Notes under the pieces: generated by a model
What the model saw: only the letters and a program-made list of their open reading frames with translations
The model's database searches: none
What the model was told of the DNA's origin: nothing
In this document: positions 30,703 to 36,343 of the stretch, in pieces
Layout: the number at the start of each line of letters is the position of its first letter
Position numbering within the stretch: the stretch's first letter is position 1
Translations under genes and position numbers: made by a program
Assembly: GCF_018614075.1 (NCBI RefSeq)
Contig: NZ_JAGGOZ010000092.1
Span: forward strand, 1-36,343
Source: Streptomyces sp. ISL-94
GTDB taxonomy: Bacteria > Actinomycetota > Actinomycetes > Streptomycetales > Streptomycetaceae
DNA length: 36,343 bases
Direction: 5' to 3'

Positions 30703-30750
30703 GATGCCTCCTGTGGTGAATACGTCCCGGGAGGACCATCGCCCGGCGCT

Positions 30751-30764
30751 GTGACCCCGGTCAC
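30751..30764. promoter_or_regulatory. Crp-like palindrome between dctA and its two-component system
   Basis: GTGACC-CC-GGTCAC is a perfect 14-bp dyad that fits GTG-N6-G-N-CAC on both strands. It sits 44 bp before the kinase start and 49 bp before dctA, central to the divergent promoters. It could instead be the response-regulator operator. Confidence 0.55.
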
Positions 30765-30807
30765 CCTTGCGTTCATTGAGTTCACGGCCGGGTGCACACT
30801 GAGCGCC

Positions 30808-32784
30808 ATGTTCCGTTTGCCCCGGCCACCGCGCAGCCTCGCCGGCCAGCTCTTCGCCATGCAGGTGCTGCTGGTCGCCGTGGTCGTCGCCGGATGCGCC
30901 GTCTTCGCGTACGCCACCGCGCGCGGCCAGGCCGAGGAGGCCGCCCGGCGCCAGGCCGGGGCGGTGGCCCGTGCCGTCGCCGACTCCCCGTCGGTCCAGG
31001 AGGCCGTACGGGAGGACGGGCGCGGGAGCGACCCGACGGTCCGGCTCCAGCCGTACGCGGAGCGGGTGCGGGTCGACTCGGGGGTGGACTTCGTGACGAT
31101 CATGGACCCGGCCGGGCGGCGCTGGACGCACCCGGACCCGCGCCGGATCGGCGAGCCCTTCATGGGCAACACCGCCCCCGCCCTGCGCGGCGAGACCTTC
31201 AGCGAGACCTACACCGGCACCCTCGGCCCCTCGATCCGCGTGGTCACCCCGCTGACGGACGGCGGCCGGGTCGTCGGCATGGTCAGCGCCGGCATCACCG
31301 TCCGCGCGATCAGCGCGCGCCTCGCCGAACAGCTCGCCGCCCTCGCCTGGGTCGCGGCCGGTGCGCTGGCCCTCGGCGGTGCGGGCACGTACATCGTCAA
31401 CGCCCGGCTGCGCCGCCACACCCACGGGATGAACGCGGCCGAGCTCAGCCGGATGTACGACTACCACCAGGCGGCCCTGCACGGGGTGCGCGAGGGGCTG
31501 CTGATGCTCGACGGACAGCGCAGGATCACCCTCGTCAACGACGCCGGGCGCGACCTGCTGGGCCTGCGCGACGGGATGACGGGCACCGGAGTGGCCGACC
31601 TGGGGCTGCCCGCGCCGCTCACCGGGGCCCTGCTCGCCGACCGGCCCCGGGTGGACGAGGTGCACCTGACGGCGGACCGGGTGCTCGTCGTCAACAGCTC
31701 GCCCGTCGCGGGCGGCGGCCGCCGGGGCACCGTGGTCACCCTGCGCGACCACACCGAACTGCAGGCGCTCACCGGAGAGCTGGACCACGAACGGGGCTTC
31801 ACCCAGGCTCTGCGCTCCCAGGCCCACGAGGCGGCGAACCGGCTCCACACGGTGGTCTCGCTCATCGAACTCGGCCGCGCGGACGAGGCCGTGGAGTTCG
31901 CCACCGCCGAACTGGAACTGGCGCAGGCCCTCACCGACGAGGTCATCACGGCCGTCGGGGAGCCGGTGCTGGTGGCCCTGCTGCTCGGCAAGGCCGCCCA
32001 GGCGCACGAGCGGGGCGTGGAGCTGGTCGTCACTCCCGACAGCCGCCGGCTCGCCGACGGCGGAGGGCTGCCGCCGGCCCGCGACCTGGTCACCGTGCTC
32101 GGCAACCTCATCGACAACGCGGTCGACGCGGTCACCGCCGTCCCGGGGGCGCGGATCGCGGTGACCCTGCGGCCGGAGGAGGGCGGGGGCGAACTGCTGC
32201 TGCGGGTCGCCGACAACGGCCCCGGCCTGCCCGAGGGCGTGGACGTGTTCCGCCGCGGGTGGTCCGGCAAGGGCGAGGGCCGCGGCCTGGGCCTGGCTTT
32301 GGTCCGCCAGGTGGCGCACCGTTACGGCGGCACCGTGGTCGCCGCCCCCGGGCCGGCCGGCGGAGCGGAGTTCACGGTGCGCCTGCCGGTTCCCGTGCCG
32401 GTTCCCGTGCCGGTTCCCGTGCCGGTTCCCGTGCCGGTTCCCGTGCCGGGGTCAGGACCGGGAACGCCGGGCCCGGAGCCGGTCCCCGCCCCGCACGGCG
32501 CCGGCCGGTCTGCCGGAACTGTGGACGATCGCGCGGGGGTTCCGGTCCCCGCGTCGGGTCAGGAGAGCCCAGGGGGCGCCGACCGGTCTGCCGGAACTGT
32601 GGACGATCGCGCGGGGGTTCCGGTCCCCGCGTCGGGTCAGGAGAGCCCCCAGGGTGCCGGCCGGTCCGCCGGTACCATGCACGACTCTGCTGGGGCTCGG
32701 CCCGCTGCCGGAGGGCAGATCGAGGCCGGGGCCGTTCCTGGTGCGCCCGCCGCAGGCGACTCGGCGCCGGGGGGAACGGCGTGA
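30808..32784 (+). CDS. CitA/DcuS-type sensor histidine kinase with long repetitive C-terminal tail
   Basis: A 658-residue membrane kinase expected to sense external C4-dicarboxylate or citrate. TM1 is at about residues 15-38. A periplasmic PAS-like domain follows, with FVTIMDPAGRRWTHPDP...TYTGTLGPSIRVVTPL, and TM2 (AALAWVAAGALALGGAGTYIV) at about 175-195. A cytoplasmic PAS (HGVREGLLMLDGQRRITLVNDAG) leads to the Spo0B-type H-box SQAHEAANRLHTVVS with His340, then N-box NLIDNAVDAV and G-boxes DNGPGLP and GEGRGLGLALV. The normal protein would end near residue 526. Here 132 more residues follow: a Val-Pro dipeptide run and 26-residue repeats. The stop overlaps the regulator start (GTGA). Divergent dctA is the likely target. 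Confidence 0.9.
   Translation: MFRLPRPPRSLAGQLFAMQVLLVAVVVAGCAVFAYATARGQAEEAARRQAGAVARAVADSPSVQEAVREDGRGSDPTVRLQPYAERVRVDSGVDFVTIMDPAGRRWTHPDPRRIGEPFMGNTAPALRGETFSETYTGTLGPSIRVVTPLTDGGRVVGMVSAGITVRAISARLAEQLAALAWVAAGALALGGAGTYIVNARLRRHTHGMNAAELSRMYDYHQAALHGVREGLLMLDGQRRITLVNDAGRDLLGLRDGMTGTGVADLGLPAPLTGALLADRPRVDEVHLTADRVLVVNSSPVAGGGRRGTVVTLRDHTELQALTGELDHERGFTQALRSQAHEAANRLHTVVSLIELGRADEAVEFATAELELAQALTDEVITAVGEPVLVALLLGKAAQAHERGVELVVTPDSRRLADGGGLPPARDLVTVLGNLIDNAVDAVTAVPGARIAVTLRPEEGGGELLLRVADNGPGLPEGVDVFRRGWSGKGEGRGLGLALVRQVAHRYGGTVVAAPGPAGGAEFTVRLPVPVPVPVPVPVPVPVPVPVPGSGPGTPGPEPVPAPHGAGRSAGTVDDRAGVPVPASGQESPGGADRSAGTVDDRAGVPVPASGQESPQGAGRSAGTMHDSAGARPAAGGQIEAGAVPGAPAAGDSAPGGTA
32386..32445. 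repeat. 12-bp tandem repeat, five copies, encoding Pro-Val dipeptides
   Basis: CCGGTTCCCGTG repeated five times without interruption, in frame with the kinase, gives a (PVPV)5 stretch just after the catalytic domain. Identical copies point to recent slippage expansion. Confidence 0.95.
32505..32690. repeat. 78-bp tandem repeat, two full copies and one partial
   Basis: Units begin at 32505 and 32583 with CCGGTCTGCCGGAACTGTGG and are nearly identical over 78 bp; a diverged third begins at 32661 and fades by about 32690. Each encodes 26 residues (RSAGTVDDRAGVPVPASGQESP...). The period keeps the kinase frame. Confidence 0.92.
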
Positions 32785-33482
32785 GCGCGCCCGAGGTGCG
32801 GGTGCTGATCGTCGAGGACGATCCCGTCGCCGCCGACGCGCACGCGCTCTACGTCGGCCGGGTGCCCGGGTTCACCGCGGTCGGGACCGTGCACTCCCTC
32901 GCCGAGGCCACCCGGACCCTGGATCGGACCCGTGTCGACCTGCTGCTGCTCGACCTGACCCTGCCCGACGGACACGGCCTGCGCTTCGCGCGCGGGCTAC
33001 GGGCCGCCGGGCACCCCGTCGACGTGATCGTGGTGACCTCGGCGCGGGACCTGGCCGTGGTCCGCGAGAGCGTCTCGCTCGGCGTGGTCCAGTACGTACT
33101 GAAACCCTTCGCCTTCCCCACCTTGCGCGAACGGCTCCTGCGGTACGCGGAGTTCCGCGCGGCGGCGGGCGAGGCGGCCGGCCAGGACGACGTGGACCGG
33201 GCCATGGCCGCCCTGCGCGCACCCCGCCCTGCCGCCCTCCCCAAGGGGCTGAGCGCGCCGACCCTGGACCGGGTCGCCGCCCTGCTGAGGGCGGCGCCCG
33301 AGGGGCTGACCGCCGCGGCGGCGGCCGAGGCGGCCGGGACCTCCCGGATCACCGCCCGCCGTTACCTGGAGCACCTGGTGGACACCGGCCGCGCGGACCG
33401 CACCCCCCGGTACGGCCAGGTCGGCCGCCCCGAACTGCACTACCGCTGGCTGGCCGCCGGCGGCTCGGTGTCGAAGGTGTAG
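32781..33482 (+). CDS. CitB/DcuR-type response regulator
   Basis: A 233-residue response regulator. The receiver (residues 1-120) has the acidic pocket VEDDP, phospho-acceptor Asp in LLLLDLTLPDGHG (about residue 57), the Thr/Ser of VVTSA and Lys of VLKPFAF. The C-terminal DNA-binding domain (GLTAAAAAEAAGTSRITARRYLEHLV...YGQVGRPELHYRW) is the CitB-type winged helix. The GTG start at 32781 lies inside the kinase stop, so the two are coupled and certainly cognate. It probably activates the divergent dctA in response to dicarboxylates. Its last 43 bp overlap the convergent tyrosinase gene on the other strand. Confidence 0.93.
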   Translation: MSAPEVRVLIVEDDPVAADAHALYVGRVPGFTAVGTVHSLAEATRTLDRTRVDLLLLDLTLPDGHGLRFARGLRAAGHPVDVIVVTSARDLAVVRESVSLGVVQYVLKPFAFPTLRERLLRYAEFRAAAGEAAGQDDVDRAMAALRAPRPAALPKGLSAPTLDRVAALLRAAPEGLTAAAAAEAAGTSRITARRYLEHLVDTGRADRTPRYGQVGRPELHYRWLAAGGSVSKV

Positions 33483-34285
33483 AACTTGCGGTGGTCCAGC
33501 ATGTCGGCCGGCGTCACGTCGTTCCACGGCCGCATGGTGTCGCCCAGGTCCACCACGTTCGGGGTGCCCGCCGCCGGCAGGTACGTGGACTTCGGGTTCC
33601 GGGCCTGCCACTCGGCCCACAGTTTGTCCACGAAGGCGTGGTGCATCCAGAACACCGGGTCGTTGGGGGAGACCCCGGTGGCCATCTGGCCGCCGACCCA
33701 CACGTGCACCCGGTTGTGCAGGTTGGCGCCGCGCCAGCCCTCCAGGTGGTTGCGGAAGCCGTTCGAGGCGCTGTTCCAGGGGGCCATGTCGTACACCGGC
33801 ATGGAGAGGACGGCGTCCACCTCGGCCTTGGTCGGCAGCTCGGCGACGCCCGTGCCGAGCGCCCGGCGCAGGTAGGCGCGCCCGTCCACCCGTACGTTTA
33901 TGTTCCACTTGCCCGCCGCGTACGAGAACGGCCCCTCGAGCACCTGCCCGTCGCGGGCCCGCCCGGTCCCGCCGAGGAAGTCGGCGGCCCAGAGCGAGGA
34001 GCGGGCGGTGCGGTCGGTCGTCCAGTCCCAGTACGGGAGCGATACCGCGGGATCCACTTTCTGCAGCGCCGCCTCGAACTCCAGCAGGAAGCGCCGGTGC
34101 CAGGGCAGGAAGGAGGGGGAGCGGTGGCCGACCCGGTCGCCGGAGTCGGTGTCGCCCATGATGAACCCGTTGTGGGTGGTCACGAAGCGGTCGTAGCTGC
34201 CGTTGCGCTTGAGCTCCAGCAGGGCCGCGGTGAAGGCGCGCTTCTCCTCGGGCGTGAGCGCGGCCTGGTTCTTGCGGACGGTCAT
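33440..34285 (-). CDS. melC2: Tyrosinase MelC2 (melanin-forming type)
   Basis: A 281-residue type-3 copper tyrosinase closely matching the classical Streptomyces melanin enzyme (MTVRKNQAALTPEEK; SPSFLPWHRRFLLEFE; HNRVHVWVGGQMATGVSPNDPVFW). Copper ligands are His38, His54, His63 (CuA) and His190, His194, His216 (CuB). It is coupled to melC1 upstream by an ATGA overlap. The family normally ends at about TFDT/TFDV; here eight more residues (EPPAASQR) are read before a TAG lying 43 bp inside the convergent response-regulator gene. Product: dopaquinone leading to melanin outside the cell. It is exported with MelC1 because it has no signal of its own. Confidence 0.95.
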   Translation of the reverse strand: MTVRKNQAALTPEEKRAFTAALLELKRNGSYDRFVTTHNGFIMGDTDSGDRVGHRSPSFLPWHRRFLLEFEAALQKVDPAVSLPYWDWTTDRTARSSLWAADFLGGTGRARDGQVLEGPFSYAAGKWNINVRVDGRAYLRRALGTGVAELPTKAEVDAVLSMPVYDMAPWNSASNGFRNHLEGWRGANLHNRVHVWVGGQMATGVSPNDPVFWMHHAFVDKLWAEWQARNPKSTYLPAAGTPNVVDLGDTMRPWNDVTPADMLDHRKFYTFDTEPPAASQR

Positions 34286-34680
34286 GCCGCGCCTCCCATC
34301 GGTGCGAACGGCGCGAGGGTGGCGCCCTGGAGCTCGCGCACGGCGGCGCGGGCGAGCGAGGCGGGGTCGGGGTACGTCTCGTAGTGGTTGACGACGCTGA
34401 TCCAGCTGCCGTCGGCGTTGCGCATCACGTGGAGCTCGCGGCCGTCTATTCGCACGGTGGGCAGGCCGGGGGAGTGGTGGCCGCCGTGGTGGCCGCCTCC
34501 GCCCGGGGTGATCTGGATACGGCGGCCCTGGTAGACCTCGTCGACGGTGCCCGCGGCGGAGGGTGTGGTCGCGGCGGAGGCCGAGGCGGCGCTTGCGCTT
34601 GTGGCGGCAGCGGTGAGGCCAAGGACGGTGAGAGCACCGGCAGTGGTCCCCAAAGCCTGTCGGCGGGTGATCTTGTTCAT
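34282..34680 (-). CDS. melC1: Tyrosinase co-factor MelC1 (copper chaperone)
   Basis: A 132-residue MelC1. The Tat-like signal is MNKITRRQALGTTAGALTVLG, ending in an Ala/Ser-rich region. The mature part has DEVYQGRRIQI, a His-rich GGGGHHGGHH segment that can bind copper, then VRIDGRELHVMRNADGSWISVVNHYETYPDPASLARAAVREL. It loads copper into MelC2 and carries it through the Tat pore. ATG 34680. It overlaps melC2 by 4 bp. The upstream interval shared with the glutamate decarboxylase gene holds a near-perfect 20-bp palindrome. Confidence 0.94.
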   Translation of the reverse strand: MNKITRRQALGTTAGALTVLGLTAAATSASAASASAATTPSAAGTVDEVYQGRRIQITPGGGGHHGGHHSPGLPTVRIDGRELHVMRNADGSWISVVNHYETYPDPASLARAAVRELQGATLAPFAPMGGAA

Positions 34681-34720
34681 GGCCCGAAGAGGTATCAGGG
34701 CAGGGGAGAGTCCTGGCCGG

Positions 34721-34740
34721 TATCCGGACATGTGCGGATA
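34721..34740. promoter_or_regulatory. Near-perfect 20-bp palindrome upstream of melC1
   Basis: TATCCGGACATGTGCGGATA is self-complementary except for one symmetric pair. It is 41 bp upstream of the melC1 start codon. A wider GATAA...TTATC dyad (34737-34768) overlaps it and includes AACTAGTT. Likely a promoter-proximal operator for melC. Confidence 0.55.
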
Positions 34741-34924
34741 AGTTGCCCGTAGAACTAGTTGGATTATCTTCCCGCGCGGACCGTCTCCAGTGGCCCGAAC
34801 GGGAAGATCTCCGGATGTAAGCCTACTCGGCAGTAATTTCTTCGGATGCGCTGGGTCGCTATGGAGGGGGTCACACCGCAGAGTCGGCCGGAAGTTTCCG
34901 CGGTGAATCGGACGACTCGTCACC

Positions 34925-34930
34925 TATAGT
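34925..34930 (+). promoter_or_regulatory. -10 hexamer for a leaderless glutamate decarboxylase mRNA
   Basis: TATAGT lies only 6 nt before the ATG at 34937, so transcription would begin at or next to the start codon. A weak -35 (GTGAAT, 34903-34908) is 16 nt upstream. There is no Shine-Dalgarno. Confidence 0.6.
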
Positions 34931-34936
34931 CCCGAT

Positions 34937-36328
34937 ATGGCTCTTCATGAGACGAAGGACGCACCCGGCCTGGACGCCGCGACGGACGTGTTCGCGTCCG
35001 CCCTGAGCGGCCAGATCCTCCCCAAGTACCGGATGCCGGAAGGCCACTCGCCCACCGAGGTCGTCTACGAACTCCTCCGCAACGAACTCCTGTTGGACGG
35101 GAACGCCGCGCAGAACCTCGCCACCTTCTGCACCACCTGGTCGGACGACGGCGTCCACCGCCTGATGAACGCCTGCCTCGACAAGAACATGATCGACAAG
35201 GACGAGTACCCGCAGACCGCCGAGATCGAGGCCCGCTGCGTCAACATCCTGGCCGATCTGTGGAACGCCCCCGCCGGCACCGCCGCCACCGGCTGCTCCA
35301 CCACCGGCTCCAGCGAGGCCGCGATGCTCGGCGGGCTCGCCCTCAAGTGGCGCTGGCGAGCCCGCCGCCAGGCCGCGGGCCTCCCCGCCGACCGCCCCAA
35401 CCTGGTGTGCGGCCCCGTCCAGATCTGCTGGGAGAAGTTCGCCCGCTACTTCGACGTCGAGCTGCGCCAAGTCCCCCTGGAACCGGGCGCCACCGGCCTG
35501 CTTGCCCATCAGCTCGCCCCGTACGTCGACGAGAACACCATCGGCGTCGTCGCCATCCTCGGCGTGACCTACACGTGCGACTACGAGCCCGTCGCCGACA
35601 TCGCCGCCGCACTCGACCGGATCCAGGCCGAGCGGGGCTGGGACGTCCCGATCCACGTCGACGCGGCCAGCGGCGGGTTCGTCGCCCCCTTCCTCCATCC
35701 CGGCGTGGTCTGGGACTTCCGGCTGCCGCGCGTGGCCTCCGTCAACACCTCGGGCCACAAGTACGGGCTCGCGCCCCTGGGTGTCGGCTGGATCGTCTGG
35801 CGCACCGCCGACCTGCTGCCCGCCGAACTCGTCTTCGACGTGGACTACCTGGGCGGCGACATGCCGACCTTCGCCCTCAACTTCTCCCGCCCCGGCGGCG
35901 AGGTCATCGCCCAGTACTACCTGTTCCTCCGGCTGGGCCGGAGCGGCTACCGCCGCGTCCAGCAGGCCTGTGCCGACACCGCGCAGTACCTGGCCGGCGA
36001 AATCGCCGCGATGGGCCCCTTCACCCTTCTCTACGACGGCCGGGGCGCCCTCCCCGCGGTGTCCTACGCGCTCACCGACCCGGCCGCGGCGGGCTTCACC
36101 CTCTACGACCTCTCCGACCGGCTGCGCATGCGCGGCTGGCAGGTGCCCTCGTACCCGCTGCCGGCCGACCGGGACGACACCGTCATCCAGCGCGTCCTCG
36201 TCCGGCACGGCGTGACCCGCGATCAGATCGCCCTGCTCATCGACGACCTGCGCCGGGCCGTGGACCACCTCACGGCCGCGCCCCCGCCGGAACCGGCCGC
36301 CGCCCAGCGGTCCGGCTTCCATCACTAG
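34937..36328 (+). CDS. gad: Glutamate decarboxylase (PLP-dependent, GAD family)
   Basis: A 463-residue PLP enzyme converting glutamate to GABA and CO2. The N-terminal part (LPKYRMPEGHSPTEVVYELLRNELLLDGNAAQNLATFCTTW) and CSTTGSSEAAMLGGLALKWRW (substrate and phosphate binding) are diagnostic. HVDAASGGFVAPF carries the Asp that holds the pyridine ring, and SVNTSGHKYGLAPLG supplies the Schiff-base Lys. It matches E. coli GadA/B in length and ends with a His-His pair (SGFHH), reminiscent of the penultimate His that caps the active site in GadB. The role may be acid tolerance or nitrogen flow. No antiporter gene is in view; the window ends 15 bp after the stop. Confidence 0.94.
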   Translation: MALHETKDAPGLDAATDVFASALSGQILPKYRMPEGHSPTEVVYELLRNELLLDGNAAQNLATFCTTWSDDGVHRLMNACLDKNMIDKDEYPQTAEIEARCVNILADLWNAPAGTAATGCSTTGSSEAAMLGGLALKWRWRARRQAAGLPADRPNLVCGPVQICWEKFARYFDVELRQVPLEPGATGLLAHQLAPYVDENTIGVVAILGVTYTCDYEPVADIAAALDRIQAERGWDVPIHVDAASGGFVAPFLHPGVVWDFRLPRVASVNTSGHKYGLAPLGVGWIVWRTADLLPAELVFDVDYLGGDMPTFALNFSRPGGEVIAQYYLFLRLGRSGYRRVQQACADTAQYLAGEIAAMGPFTLLYDGRGALPAVSYALTDPAAAGFTLYDLSDRLRMRGWQVPSYPLPADRDDTVIQRVLVRHGVTRDQIALLIDDLRRAVDHLTAAPPPEPAAAQRSGFHH

Positions 36329-36343
36329 TGTGCTGCGCCTGAA

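Noticed and set aside
30676..30807. Upstream extension of the sensor kinase
   Set aside because: The open frame reaches back over the dctA start and the Crp-like palindrome; homology and TM1 begin at ATG 30808.

Overview
The window is very GC-rich, has strong third-position G/C bias, and carries a set of genes that together point to Streptomyces. These are a chaplin with a sigma-BldN-like promoter, two tyrosinase (melC1-melC2 type) operons, a mycothiol-dependent formaldehyde dehydrogenase, a two-domain TioE-type MerR regulator and many secreted enzymes. It reads as chromosomal, moderately accessory DNA. I see no rRNA, tRNA, insertion sequence, prophage or CRISPR array.

Layout. 1-3.3 kb: a secreted LysM lytic transglycosylase with a long structured leader and a Crp-like site, then a DapA-family aldolase divergent from a LysR regulator across a short interval holding a clear LysR box. 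3.3-6.7 kb: mscR, a strong terminator, an S33 prolyl-aminopeptidase-like enzyme and a PIG-L/LmbE deacetylase. 6.7-9.6 kb: a crotonase behind a palindromic operator and a run of nine G, an erythromycin-esterase homologue, and a divergent TioE-type regulator sharing a palindrome with it. 9.6-14.3 kb: acyl-CoA catabolism, with a dienoyl-CoA-reductase-like SDR, a gene remnant, and a tightly coupled operon of a quinone-oxidoreductase-like MDR and two unlike acyl-CoA dehydrogenases. 14.3-14.6 kb: a 31-bp tandem repeat and a G-tract cluster. 14.6-16.9 kb: a GNAT, a first tyrosinase operon (with a TTG start) and a chaplin with an acidic/His-rich tail.

17-23.4 kb: a type-B carboxylesterase converging on a membrane-anchored Ag85-like esterase, then a three-gene unit (secreted phosphoesterase, MFS transporter, anchored beta-propeller protein) behind a candidate PHO box. 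23.4-27.2 kb: a GNAT, an alpha/beta hydrolase, a decayed MFS gene, a VOC protein and an FhuF-type 2Fe-2S protein. 27.3-29.1 kb: a secreted subtilase with a P-domain (TTG start). 29.3-33.5 kb: dctA divergent from a CitA/DcuS-type kinase and its response regulator, with a Crp-like palindrome between them; the kinase ends in a long repetitive tail. 33.4-36.3 kb: the canonical melC operon, whose 3' end overlaps the regulator gene by 43 bp, and a leaderless glutamate decarboxylase gene.

How the genes work together: most units are small and self-contained. The clear functional modules are the C4-dicarboxylate transporter with its two-component system; each tyrosinase with its copper chaperone; the FadE-type pair with its MDR and nearby SDR; and the esterase/TioE pair. 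I found no single large novel system. The best leads are regulatory (BldN-type chaplin promoter, PHO box, Crp-like sites, perfect operators), the repeat-built kinase tail, and the tyrosinase/chaplin neighbourhood.
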